Shown: positions 43,473-51,650 of the stretch, one piece after another | Layout of the letters: every line of letters starts with the position of its first letter | Position numbering within the stretch: the first letter of the stretch is position 1 | Assembly (NCBI GenBank): GCA_964492485.1 | Contig: CAZBKM010000001.1 | Span: 248,001-312,000, forward strand | Source of the DNA: UBA5336 sp964492485 | GTDB taxonomy: Bacteria; Pseudomonadota; Alphaproteobacteria; Caulobacterales; Hyphomonadaceae | Length of the DNA stretch: 64,000 bases | Direction: 5' to 3' | Translations under genes and position numbers: made by a program | The notes under the pieces: model-generated | Seen by the model: the letters and a program-made list of their open reading frames with translations, nothing else | Database searches by the model: none | Told to the model about the DNA's origin: nothing

Positions 43473-44497
43473 GGCGCCCCCCGTTCACGGGCCAGTTCCT
43501 CACGTTCATAAGCCCGGTAGGCACGGACATTCCGGTTATGCTCGTCCAGCGTGACAGAGAAGGCATGCCCGCCGGTACCATCCGCCACGAAGAAGAGGTA
43601 ATCGCTGTCTGGCGGATCGAGAACTGCGGCGATCGCACCGGCGCCGGGATTGCAGATCGGGGTCTGGGGCAGTCCGTCGATCTGATAGGTATTCCAGGGA
43701 GTCTCCCGCCGCAGCTCGGACCGGTACAGCGGCCGGCGCTCGCCCTTTTCGTTGAACAGCGGTTCGCCGCGCGACACGCCATAGATTACCGTCGGGTCGC
43801 TCTCCAGCCGCATCCCGCGCCGCAAGCGGTTTATGAAGACACTGGCCACCAGGCCGCGCTCGCCATCGGCCCCGGTCTCCTTCTCGACGACCGACGCGAG
43901 TATGACGGCGTCGCGGCGCCCCGAGAGCGGCAGATCGCCGGCCCTTGCAGGCCAGAGCTGATCGAGCAGGGCGTCCTGGGCGGCGGCCATGCGGTCAAGG
44001 AGGTCTGCGCGTGTTGTGCCGCGCGTGAACTGGTAGGTATCGGGCAGCAGGCTGCCTTCCTCTGGCGCCGGTTCCGGCAAGGGACCCTCGAGCACGGGGT
44101 CAGCCTCCAGCCGCGCAAGGATCTGCGCGGTGGTCAGCCCTTCGGGCAGGGTGATGCGATAGGTGATGACGCGGCCCTCCACCAGGCGGGCCAGGATCTC
44201 GGACATGGAGGCCCCTGCGGGCAGCAGATACTCCCCGGCCTTGATCCGGGTCTCCACACCCCGCAGCCGGGCATGGAGGCGCAGCAGGCGCGGCTGGCGG
44301 ATCACCCCGCGCGCGTCCAGTCGCCGCGCCACCGCCACAAGGCTTTCACCCGGTGCGACCGTAAACGTCATATCCTCGTCGTGCGGTCCCGGTCGCTCGA
44401 TCTCGGCGCTTGCCCAGGACCAGGCGGCAATGGCAGCACCACCGGCGAGCAAGGCCAGCGCCACGACCCCGAAGGCAAGCCATTTCAGGATGTACAA
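43469..44497 (-). CDS. mltG: Endolytic murein transglycosylase MltG
   Basis: A 342-residue MltG/YceG protein that cuts nascent glycan strands at the inner membrane. An N-terminal transmembrane helix (about residues 5-28) is followed by a LysM-like domain (PGESLVAVARRLDARGVI) and the YceG catalytic domain with the glutamate in LASVVEKETG. The chosen start is TTG with TGGAGGG upstream; no in-frame ATG lies between it and the membrane helix. It sits in the conserved fabF-mltG-yicC order. Confidence 0.92.
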   Translation of the reverse strand: MYILKWLAFGVVALALLAGGAAIAAWSWASAEIERPGPHDEDMTFTVAPGESLVAVARRLDARGVIRQPRLLRLHARLRGVETRIKAGEYLLPAGASMSEILARLVEGRVITYRITLPEGLTTAQILARLEADPVLEGPLPEPAPEEGSLLPDTYQFTRGTTRADLLDRMAAAQDALLDQLWPARAGDLPLSGRRDAVILASVVEKETGADGERGLVASVFINRLRRGMRLESDPTVIYGVSRGEPLFNEKGERRPLYRSELRRETPWNTYQIDGLPQTPICNPGAGAIAAVLDPPDSDYLFFVADGTGGHAFSVTLDEHNRNVRAYRAYEREELARERGAP

Positions 44498-44637
44498 GGC
44501 GCTCTGCCCTCCATTGTGCTTTGCCCGGCCAATGGCTGGCGCCTACGGCTCGGCACGCCTCAACCAGGCCAGCAGGGTCGCCCCGGTCGGCGATGTGTCC
44601 CTGAGCCTCGGATCCCGCCCGGGGATCCACTGCCTGT

Positions 44638-44799
44638 GCGCGTCCGGATGGCGAACCGGTATCCACTTCGCCTGGAAACGCTTGCCTTGTTATCGCGTTT
44701 CCGGACGGCGAACCGGTATCCACTTCGCCTGGAAACGCTTGCCTTGTTGTCGCGTTTCCGGACGGCGAACCGGTACCCACTTCGCCTGGAAACGCTTTA
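44638..44799 (-). repeat. Tandem 57-base module II repeat, copy R4
   Basis: Three copies of a 57-base unit begin at 44650, 44707 and 44764. Each contains GCGAACCGGTA(T/C)CCACTTCGCC, flanked by CGCGTTTCCGGACG and CTGGAAACGCTT, so each hairpin pairs GCGTTTCC with GGAAACGC. The last copy ends in CTTTAG and supplies the TAA stop of fabF (44797-44799). The nearest copies differ by one or two bases. The rest of the 299-base gap toward mltG (44498-44637) shows nothing recognisable apart from the mltG ribosome site. Confidence 0.9.
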
Positions 44800-46080
44800 G
44801 ACGTCCACCGCCTTGAGGATCAGCGCCGCATTGGTACCGCCAAAGCCGAACGAGTTCGACAAGGCCGCCCGTACAGGTGCGCGCTTGGCCCTGTGGGGAA
44901 TGAGGTCAATCGCGGTCTCGAAGCTGGGATTGTCCAGGTTCAGCGTCGGCGGCATCACGCCGTCACGGATCGCCAGCGCACAGAACGCCCCCTCGACCGC
45001 GCCGGCAGCGCCCAACAGGTGGCCGACGGCGGATTTGGTGGACGACACGCTGAGATTGGCGGCATGGGCACCGAAGAGCTTCTCTATCGCCCGGATTTCG
45101 CCTTCGTCGCCCAACGGCGTCGAAGTGCCGTGGGCGTTCACATAATCGATCTGTGACGGATCAATGTCGGCATGGCCGAGCGCCATGTCCATGGCGCGAT
45201 AGCCCCCCTCGGCCCCCTCCGCGGGCGCCGTGATGTGATACGCGTCGCCGGTAAGACCATAGCCGGACACCTCGGCATAGATCCTCGCGCCCCGCGCCTT
45301 CGCGTGCTCATATTCCTCGAGCACGAGAACGCCGGCCCCCTCTCCCATGACGAAGCCGTCACGGTCGCGGTCGTAGGGTCGCGATGCCTTTTCCGGGGTG
45401 TCGTTGAAGCCTGTCGACATGGCCTTCGCCGAGCAGAAGCCCGCAATCCCGAGCTTGCAGATCACGGCCTCCGCACCACCGGCAACCATCACGTCCGCAT
45501 CGCCAAAGGCGATCAGGCGGCTGGAATCTCCGATGGCATGGGCCCCGGTTGCGCAAGCTGTCACCACGGCGTGGTTCGGCCCCTTGAACCCGTGACGGAT
45601 CGAGACCTGACCCGACGCCAGATTGATCAGGGCCGAAGGAATGAAGAACGGGCTGACCTTGCGCGGCCCGCTCTCGTGCAGGGTGATCGACGTCTCGTAA
45701 ATGGACTGCAGCCCGCCAATGCCCGAACCGATCAGCACGCCGGTCCGATGCTGCTGCCGGTCGGTTTCCGCCCGCCAGCCGCTATCGGCCACCGCTTCAT
45801 CCGCTGCCGCCAGCGCATACAGGATGAACTCGTCGATCCGCCGGCGCTCCTTGGCGCTTGTCACGGCATCGGGATCGAATGCGTCCGGGTCGCCCGCACC
45901 GCCACCCCGCCCGCTGGTCCAGGGCACCTGGAAGGCGATCTTGCAGGGGACATCCGCCGGATCGAAGGCATCGATCGGCCCTGCGCCGGAGCGCCCCTCG
46001 ATGAGGCGCTGCCAGCTTGCGTCGCGGCGGCCCGCCAGCGGCGTGACCAGCCCGATCCCCGTAATGACAACTCGGCGCAT
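44797..46080 (-). CDS. fabF: 3-oxoacyl-ACP synthase II
   Basis: FabF extends acyl-ACP with malonyl-ACP. The 427-residue protein has the catalytic triad in VVTACATGAHAIG (Cys), NAHGTSTPLGD (His) and SAVGHLLGAAGAVEG (His), plus the glycine-rich SNSFGFGGTNAALIL near the C terminus. It is 18 bases downstream of acpP on the same strand. Its stop codon is the edge of the tandem hairpin repeat. Confidence 0.96.
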   Translation of the reverse strand: MRRVVITGIGLVTPLAGRRDASWQRLIEGRSGAGPIDAFDPADVPCKIAFQVPWTSGRGGGAGDPDAFDPDAVTSAKERRRIDEFILYALAAADEAVADSGWRAETDRQQHRTGVLIGSGIGGLQSIYETSITLHESGPRKVSPFFIPSALINLASGQVSIRHGFKGPNHAVVTACATGAHAIGDSSRLIAFGDADVMVAGGAEAVICKLGIAGFCSAKAMSTGFNDTPEKASRPYDRDRDGFVMGEGAGVLVLEEYEHAKARGARIYAEVSGYGLTGDAYHITAPAEGAEGGYRAMDMALGHADIDPSQIDYVNAHGTSTPLGDEGEIRAIEKLFGAHAANLSVSSTKSAVGHLLGAAGAVEGAFCALAIRDGVMPPTLNLDNPSFETAIDLIPHRAKRAPVRAALSNSFGFGGTNAALILKAVDV

Positions 46081-46098
46081 GAGGCCTCCCGGCCGGTC

Positions 46099-46335
46099 CT
46101 AGGACACGTGGTCGTTGATGTGCTTCACCGCATCACCGACGGTACGGATGTTCTCCTGAACATCGTCCGGAATCTCGATGTTGAACTCTTCCTCGAAGGC
46201 CATCACCAGTTCGACCAGGTCAAGGCTGTCGGCGCCCAGATCGTCGATGAAGCTCGCGGCTTCGGTCACCTTGTCGCTGTCGACGTCAAGGTTCTCGACG
46301 ACGATCTTTTTCACACGCTCGAAAACGTCAGACAT
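46099..46335 (-). CDS. acpP: Acyl carrier protein
   Basis: A 78-residue acidic ACP with the phosphopantetheine attachment serine in GADSLDLVELVMAFEEEF. It carries fatty-acyl intermediates for FabD, FabG and FabF encoded on both sides. Located between fabG (116 bases upstream) and fabF, the standard order. Confidence 0.97.
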   Translation of the reverse strand: MSDVFERVKKIVVENLDVDSDKVTEAASFIDDLGADSLDLVELVMAFEEEFNIEIPDDVQENIRTVGDAVKHINDHVS

Positions 46336-46451
46336 GAGCTACCTCTCTTATGATGTCTGAGATCAGGCCCAAGACCAGGCCTTGTGCTGCGGTTATCACA
46401 CACCCTCTTGTGGCGACAAGCAATGCCCCAAGCAATAGCAAAATCCGGCCC

Positions 46452-47189
46452 TTAGAGCATTGCCATGCCGCCGTTGACGTGAATCGTCTGGCCCGTCACG
46501 TACCCGGCCTCGGCAGACGCGAGAAACACGCAAGCCGCCGCGATGTCCTCACCCTGGCCCAGCCGACCGGTGGGAATCTGGCCCAACAGCGCCTCGCGCT
46601 GGGACTCGGGAAGCCCGTCCGTCATGGGCGATTCGATGAAACCGGGCGCCACGCAGTTGGCGGTGATCCCCCGGCTGGCCACTTCCTGGGCAAGGGATTT
46701 GGTGAACCCGATCATCCCCGCCTTGGACGCGCAATAATTGGTCTGACCCGGATTGCCGGTGACACCGACGATGGAGGTGATGCCGACGATGCGGCCATGG
46801 CGCCGCTTCATCATGCCGCGAAGACTTGCTCGCGCGAGGCGGAAATACGCGCCAAGGTTCACATCCAGGACGCTCTGCCAGTCCTCGTCCTTCATCCGCA
46901 TGAGAAGACCGTCGCGGGTAATCCCGGCATTCGCGACGAGAATGTCCAGAGGACCGACCGCCGCCTCCGCCTGCCCCACCAGACCATCGACCGCCTGCGG
47001 GTCGGACAGGTTGCAGGGAACCACGGCGGCCTCGCCCGGAAGGGCCGCGCGCACCTCCTCCAGGACGGCTTCGCGCGTACCGGACAGCGCCACCCTTGCG
47101 CCCGCCGACGACAGCGCCACGGCAATGGCCCGCCCAATGCCGCCTGACGCGCCCGTTACCAATGCCGTCTTTCCGCTCAGGTCGAACAT
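46452..47189 (-). CDS. fabG: 3-oxoacyl-ACP reductase
   Basis: A 245-residue short-chain dehydrogenase that reduces 3-oxoacyl-ACP with NADPH. TGASGGIGRAIAVAL (cofactor loop), NAGITRDGLLMRM and YCASKAGMIGFTKSLA (Tyr and Lys) give the catalytic set. Start MFDLSGK chosen, with GGGAGG upstream and normal length; an upstream frame adds 18 improbable residues. In the fabD-fabG-acpP-fabF run. Confidence 0.95.
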   Translation of the reverse strand: MFDLSGKTALVTGASGGIGRAIAVALSSAGARVALSGTREAVLEEVRAALPGEAAVVPCNLSDPQAVDGLVGQAEAAVGPLDILVANAGITRDGLLMRMKDEDWQSVLDVNLGAYFRLARASLRGMMKRRHGRIVGITSIVGVTGNPGQTNYCASKAGMIGFTKSLAQEVASRGITANCVAPGFIESPMTDGLPESQREALLGQIPTGRLGQGEDIAAACVFLASAEAGYVTGQTIHVNGGMAML

Positions 47190-47261
47190 CACGCCTTTGC
47201 CTCCCGATCTGTCCAGGCGGCACGCCCCGAGGCTGGCCGCCATGTCTGTATCGACTCGGCT

Positions 47262-48215
47262 CTAGCGCGCCGTGCGGGATTCGGCAAAGGCCGACAACTC
47301 CTCCGGTGTCGCCAACCCCACCCCCGTGAGCGATTTCGCCGTTCGCCGGTTCATGACCGTCAGTACCCTGCCCGCACCCGCCTCGGCCGTGTCTGTCACG
47401 CCGTCCCGCTCGAGGCGCAACACGCTCTCGCGCCAGCGCACGCGACCGGTCACCTGTGCGATCAGACCGGTGCGCAGGGTTTCGGGATCGCGCTCTGGCG
47501 CCGCGGTCACATTGGTGACGACCGGCACGCACGGCATCGAGATCGCCGTATCGGCAAGTGCGTCGCGCATGGCATCAGCGGCTGGCGCCATCAGGGCACA
47601 GTGGAACGGGGCCGACACGCTGAGCGGTACGGCCTTTTTGACGCCGGCCTCGCGCGCGGCCGCACAGGCGGCCTCGACGGCAGCCGCATGTCCGGAAATC
47701 ACGATCTGGCCGGGCGCATTGTCGTTGGCGATCTCGCAGACGCCGCCACCGGTCCGGCCAGCCACACACGCGGCCTCCGCCGTCTCCGGCGTGGCCCCCA
47801 GCAGCGCCGCCATGGCGCCTTCCCCGGCAGGCACTGCGGCCTGCATCGCCTCGCCCCGCAGCCGCAGGAGGCGTGCCGCATCCGAGAGGCTCAGCGCGCC
47901 GGCGGCGCACAGGGCGGAATACTCGCCCAGCGAATGTCCGGCGACGAACGCCGCCTCGCTGACGGCGATACCGTGATCCGCCTCCAGGGCGCGGATGACC
48001 GCCACGCTGACCGCCATGAGGGCAGGCTGGGTGTTGCGCGTCAGGGTCAACGCCTCATCGGGGCCGTTGAAGATCATTGCCGACAGGCGCTCTCCCAGCG
48101 CCTCGTCCACTTCCTCGAAGACCGCGCGCGCAGCCGCACTCGCCTCGGCCAGGGATTTCCCCATACCGGTCGCCTGACTGCCCTGACCGGGAAAGATGAA
48201 TGCCAGTCCTGCCAC
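47262..48215 (-). CDS. fabD: Malonyl-CoA:ACP transacylase
   Basis: FabD loads malonate onto ACP. The 317-residue product has FIFPGQGSQATGMG at the start, the nucleophile in GHSLGEYSALCAAG, and the conserved His in VSAPFHCALM. It begins with GTG, with AAGGGAGG just upstream. Divergent from rpsF across 233 bases. Confidence 0.95.
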   Translation of the reverse strand: MAGLAFIFPGQGSQATGMGKSLAEASAAARAVFEEVDEALGERLSAMIFNGPDEALTLTRNTQPALMAVSVAVIRALEADHGIAVSEAAFVAGHSLGEYSALCAAGALSLSDAARLLRLRGEAMQAAVPAGEGAMAALLGATPETAEAACVAGRTGGGVCEIANDNAPGQIVISGHAAAVEAACAAAREAGVKKAVPLSVSAPFHCALMAPAADAMRDALADTAISMPCVPVVTNVTAAPERDPETLRTGLIAQVTGRVRWRESVLRLERDGVTDTAEAGAGRVLTVMNRRTAKSLTGVGLATPEELSAFAESRTAR

Positions 48216-48301
48216 GGGCGCCTCCCTTACTGTCTCGGCCAGATCGCTGGCGCATCTCCTGGCCGGGTGCTAGCGCGAAGCGTCTCGCGCGCGCAAGCGC
48301 C

Positions 48302-48330
48302 TTGATTTTCCCGCCGGTGTGAGGTTAAAC
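48302..48330 (+). promoter_or_regulatory. Sigma-70 type promoter candidate for rpsF-rpsR-rplI
   Basis: TTGATT (48302-48307), a 17-base spacer and TTAAAC (48325-48330) lie about 118 bases before the rpsF start in the fabD/rpsF divergent gap. The long leader that would result contains a strong hairpin. Confidence 0.5.
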
Positions 48331-48355
48331 GCCGGTCTTCGCAGGAAAGCGCGGT

Positions 48356-48387
48356 CCTGCCGCCCGGAATGCGCCGGGCACGGCAGG
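48356..48387 (+). promoter_or_regulatory. Structured leader hairpin of the rpsF operon
   Basis: CCTGCCG (48356-48362) pairs with CGGCAGG (48381-48387), and an inner CCCGG/CCGGG stem closes a six-base loop, leaving a two-base bulge. A strong bulged hairpin in the rpsF leader recalls the S6:S18 autoregulatory mRNA motif reported in other bacteria, but I cannot confirm its key bulge. A second GC-rich hairpin, CCGGGGGA..CCCGG, follows near 48398-48419. Confidence 0.4.
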
Positions 48388-48448
48388 GGCCATCGTACCG
48401 GGGGACATCCCGCTCCCGGGGCGCCGCCTTTCGAACAGGGACGAGGTA

Positions 48449-48850
48449 ATGGCTTACTACGAACACGTGTTTATCGCACGGCCGGACATCTCTCCGGCCC
48501 AGGTCGAGACCCTGACCGAGGATCTTTCGACCTTCCTTAAGGACAAGGGCGCCTCCGTCGGAAAGACGGAATACTGGGGCCTGCGCAATCTCGCCTACCC
48601 GATCAAGAAGCAGCGCAAGGGCCACTACGCCCTGATCAATGTGGACGGGCCTGCCGGCGCGATCGAGGAGCTGGAGCGCCGCCACCGCATCTCTGATGAC
48701 GTGATCCGCTATCTCACCGTGAAGGTGGAGGAGCTGGACGACGAACCGTCTCCGGTCCTGTCGCGCCGTGACAAGGGCGACCGTGACCGCGACCGTGACC
48801 GGGATCGCGACAGGGACCGGGACCGCGACCGCGACCGTCGCAGGGACTAG
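48449..48850 (+). CDS. rpsF: 30S ribosomal protein S6 with Asp-Arg repeat tail
   Basis: S6 binds S18 on the 30S platform. The 133-residue protein has the fold markers MAYYEHVFIARPDISPAQV, YWGLRNLAYPIKKQRKGHY and RHRISDDVIRYLTVKVEEL. From about residue 107 it ends in an alternating Asp-Arg tail (roughly ten DR pairs, then RRRD), encoded by a GACCGx hexamer repeat. C-terminal tails are common in S6, but this strictly alternating one is striking. First gene of rpsF-rpsR-rplI. Confidence 0.95.
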   Translation: MAYYEHVFIARPDISPAQVETLTEDLSTFLKDKGASVGKTEYWGLRNLAYPIKKQRKGHYALINVDGPAGAIEELERRHRISDDVIRYLTVKVEELDDEPSPVLSRRDKGDRDRDRDRDRDRDRDRDRDRRRD

Positions 48851-48859
48851 GAGGACAAG

Positions 48860-49129
48860 ATGGCTCACAAGACGCCCACCGGTGTGAACATCACCAATCT
48901 GCCCGCCCGCCGTCCGTTCGGCCGCCGTCGCAAGGTTGATCCCTTCTCAGGCGCCAAGGCGCAGAAGATCGACTATAAGGACGTGAAGCTGCTGCAGCGC
49001 TATATCTCCGAAAAGGGGAAGATCGTGCCGTCGCGCATCACTGCGGTGAACGTGAAGAACCAGCGCAAGCTCGCCCGCGCCATCAAGCGCGCGCGGATCC
49101 TGGCGCTGCTGCCCTTCAGCGTGCAATAG
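48860..49129 (+). CDS. rpsR: 30S ribosomal protein S18
   Basis: An 89-residue S18 with ARRPFGRRRKVDPFSG, DYKDVKLLQRYISEKGKIVPSRIT and NQRKLARAIKRARILALLPF, all standard. AGGAGG precedes its ATG by about four bases. No zinc-binding cysteines are present (the C-minus form). It lies nine bases after rpsF. Confidence 0.97.
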   Translation: MAHKTPTGVNITNLPARRPFGRRRKVDPFSGAKAQKIDYKDVKLLQRYISEKGKIVPSRITAVNVKNQRKLARAIKRARILALLPFSVQ

Positions 49130-49142
49130 GGGAGGCGCGGCA

Positions 49143-49733
49143 ATGCAAGTCATTCTTCTGGAACGCGTGGAGAATCTCGGCGCCATCGGCGATGAGGTCG
49201 CCGTGCGTGCCGGTTTCGGCCGGAACTTCCTGATACCCCAGGGCAAGGCGCTGCTCGCCACCGATGCAAACCGGGCCCGGTTCGAGCGCGAGCGCGAACT
49301 CATCGAGAAGCGCAATGCCGAGGCCCGCGCGGCGGCCGCCACCGAGGCGGAGCGTCTTGACGGGGAAAGTTTCGTGCTGATCCGGCAATCCGCCGACACT
49401 GGACAGCTTTACGGTTCGGTCTCTGCCCGAGACATCGTCGAGGCCGCCCAGGAGGCCGGCCACAAGATCACCCGCAACCAGGTGCGTCTGAACAAGCCGA
49501 TCAAGACCATCGGTGTGTTCGACGTCGCGATCCGCCTGCATGCCGAGGTCGACGCCACGGTTCATGTGAACGTGGCGCGCTCCAGCGATGAGGCCGAGCG
49601 CCAGGCGGCGGGCGAGAACATCATCGAATCGCTGCAGGCCGAGCAACGCGCCGTGGTCGAGGAACAGGCTGCGGAGATGGCCGAGGCCCAGGCCGAAATG
49701 GCTGAACAGACCGCAGGTGACGACGAGACCTAA
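49143..49733 (+). CDS. rplI: 50S ribosomal protein L9
   Basis: A 196-residue L9. The N-domain MQVILLERVENLGAIGDEVAV and GRNFLIPQGKALLA are diagnostic, followed by the long helix and C-domain (LYGSVSARDIVEA). A glutamate/alanine-rich C-terminal extension of about 40 residues is typical of alphaproteobacterial L9. Its TAA stop codon lies at the edge of the next hairpin repeat. Confidence 0.96.
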   Translation: MQVILLERVENLGAIGDEVAVRAGFGRNFLIPQGKALLATDANRARFERERELIEKRNAEARAAAATEAERLDGESFVLIRQSADTGQLYGSVSARDIVEAAQEAGHKITRNQVRLNKPIKTIGVFDVAIRLHAEVDATVHVNVARSSDEAERQAAGENIIESLQAEQRAVVEEQAAEMAEAQAEMAEQTAGDDET

Positions 49734-49826
49734 GCCGTCTCGAGCGAACTGGGCACCGGTTCGCGTCAGACAATGCTCAAGACCAGGCATCTGACGCGTC
49801 TTCACGGACCCCGATCGACTTGAACA
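49731..49826 (+). repeat. Mosaic intergenic repeat, copy R5 (modules II and I)
   Basis: Starting at the rplI stop codon, TAAGCCGTCTCGAGCGAACT, GGGCACCGGTTCGCGTCAGACA and ATGCTCAAGACCAG are a degenerate module II. GACGCGTCTTCACGGACC and CGATCGACTTGAA follow as module I. The order is that of copies R1, R3 and R7, here following a plus-strand gene, and the stop-codon edge is preserved. Confidence 0.7.
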
Positions 49827-49896
49827 TGCACTGGTCCGCTATCGCCAGTGCGAAGTGCGACAGCCGGCCGGGGCGACGCCCCACTGGAATGAATTT

Positions 49897-49927
49897 GGGC
49901 CGCGTCTCGGGATGCGGCCCTTTTTTT
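49897..49927 (+). terminator. Rho-independent terminator of rpsF-rpsR-rplI
   Basis: GGGCCGC (49897-49903) pairs with GCGGCCC (49914-49920) around a ten-base loop, followed directly by seven T residues. This is the clearest intrinsic terminator in the window; it lies downstream of rplI and the repeat and before dnaB. Confidence 0.88.
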
Positions 49928-50024
49928 CACATCGCGCGCCGGCCTGTGGACAAGGTCGAACCCTCCGTGAACCGAGGAAAGTCAAGCGGCGAAATCGACG
50001 GCGAATTCGGTTAGGGGCTTCCCC

Positions 50025-51506
50025 ATGGCCAAGGATCACGACAGTCCCCATCTCGAACAGCCTCACAACCTTGCCGCCGAGGCCGCGGTCATCGGCGCAA
50101 TCCTGTTTGACAACAATGTGCACCAGCGCATCAGCGACCATGTCGGCGCCAATGACTTCTACGCGCCGGCTCACCGCGAGATCTACGCCGCGGCCGAGGC
50201 CCTGCTGCAGGACGGGCGCGTTGCAGATGGCGTGACCCTTCGCGAGCACTTCGAACGGAACGACCAGCTCGCCGCCATCGGCGGTGCGGCCTATCTCGGC
50301 GACCTCCTGGACAGCGCCGCCTTCGGGCCTGAAGTGGTCGACTATGCCCGGATGATCCGCGACCTGGCCCTGAGGCGCGAGCTCATCCAGATCGGCGGTG
50401 AGATTCAGGGACGCGCCCTGCGTCCGGAACAGGGACAGGCGGGCAGCGCCCAGGTCGAGCTTGCCGAACGGGCCCTGTTCGATCTGGCGGAAAAGGGCGC
50501 CCAGGCCCGTGGGTTCGTGAATTTCGGTCAGGCCGCCCACCTGTCGCTCGCCATGGCCGAGGCCGCCTTCAAGCGCGATGGCAAGATCGCGGGCATTGCG
50601 ACCCACCTGAACGATCTGGACCAGAAGCTCGGCGGGCTCCACCCGTCGGACCTGATCATCCTCGCCGGCCGTCCGTCGATGGGAAAGACCTCTCTGGCCA
50701 CGAACATCGCCTTCAACGCTGCGAAGGCCTATCGATCGGAGACCGGGGCCGACGGCAGCCGAAAGACCGTGGCGGGGGCCATCGTCGCCTTCTTCTCCCT
50801 GGAAATGTCGTCGGAGCAGCTCGCCACGCGGATCATCGCGGAGCGTACGGGAATCACCTCCCACCGCATTCGCCAGGGTGACCTGGAGCGCCAGGACTTC
50901 GAACGCATACGCGATGCCGTGGTGGAACTGCAGAACCTGCCCCTTCACATCGACGATACCGGCGGCATTTCGATCAACCAGCTCGCCGCCCGCGCCCGCC
51001 GTCTGCAGCGTACCCAGGGCCTCGACCTGATCGTGATCGACTACCTTCAGCTCCTGACCCCTGCCGGCGGCAAGTCCAGCGACAATCGCGTGCAGGAACT
51101 GACGCAGATCACCATGGCGCTGAAAGCCCTGGCCAAGGATCTCAACGTTCCGGTCATCGCACTGTCGCAGCTCTCCAGGCAGGTGGAGCAGCGCGAGGAC
51201 AAGCGGCCGCAGCTCTCGGACCTGCGTGAATCGGGGTCGATCGAACAGGACGCCGACGTGGTCATGTTCGTCTTTCGCGAGTCCTATTATCTTGAGCGTA
51301 CCGAGCCGCCATCGGATCCCAACGACCCCTCGTCCAGCGAGAAATGGGCGCAATGGCGCGAACGGATGGATCAGGTCTACGGCACGGCGGAGGTCATCAT
51401 AGGCAAGCAGCGACACGGGCCGATCGGCAAGGTTACCCTCGCCTTCGACGCCAACGTGACACGGTTCGGCAATCTCGAGCAGGCCCCGGCCGATCCGTTC
51501 GGCTAG
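50025..51506 (+). CDS. dnaB: Replicative DNA helicase DnaB
   Basis: DnaB unwinds DNA at the replication fork as a hexamer. The 493-residue protein has the N-terminal DnaB domain (LEQPHNLAAEAAVIGAILF) and the RecA-like core with Walker A AGRPSMGKTSLATN, LVVIDYLQLL-type Walker B (as DLIVIDYLQLLTP) and LSQLSRQVEQREDKRPQLSD. No intein is present. Its TAG stop codon is the edge of the next hairpin repeat. The gap before it carries the repeat and terminator. Confidence 0.96.
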   Translation: MAKDHDSPHLEQPHNLAAEAAVIGAILFDNNVHQRISDHVGANDFYAPAHREIYAAAEALLQDGRVADGVTLREHFERNDQLAAIGGAAYLGDLLDSAAFGPEVVDYARMIRDLALRRELIQIGGEIQGRALRPEQGQAGSAQVELAERALFDLAEKGAQARGFVNFGQAAHLSLAMAEAAFKRDGKIAGIATHLNDLDQKLGGLHPSDLIILAGRPSMGKTSLATNIAFNAAKAYRSETGADGSRKTVAGAIVAFFSLEMSSEQLATRIIAERTGITSHRIRQGDLERQDFERIRDAVVELQNLPLHIDDTGGISINQLAARARRLQRTQGLDLIVIDYLQLLTPAGGKSSDNRVQELTQITMALKALAKDLNVPVIALSQLSRQVEQREDKRPQLSDLRESGSIEQDADVVMFVFRESYYLERTEPPSDPNDPSSSEKWAQWRERMDQVYGTAEVIIGKQRHGPIGKVTLAFDANVTRFGNLEQAPADPFG

Positions 51507-51602
51507 CGCATGTCCCGATCAAGCCGAGGCCGTGAAGATGCGCGTGAACCTTGTCCTGGGGCACTCTCCTGACACGAACCGGTTCTCACGTCGCCTGACC
51601 AT
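51504..51602 (+). repeat. Mosaic intergenic repeat, copy R6 (modules I and II)
   Basis: Beginning at the dnaB stop codon, TAGCGCATGTCCCGATCAAG, CCGTGAAGATGCGCGTGAAC and CTTGTCCTGGGGCACTCTCC match module I and the linker, and ACACGAACCGGTTCTCACGTC matches module II. The first arm is degenerate. The rest of the 144-base gap toward alr is unremarkable. Confidence 0.7.
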
Positions 51603-51650
51603 GCCGGCGTGCTGCCAAACCTGCCGTCCCGCGCCCTCCCCGACCCGGAC

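Noticed and set aside
44650..44799. Possible CRISPR array
   Set aside because: The 57-base units are contiguous with no spacers, no cas genes are nearby, and the unit is a member of the dispersed hairpin family.
48770..48850. Regular hexamer repeat as a CRISPR or regulatory array
   Set aside because: It is in frame and encodes the Asp-Arg tail of S6.
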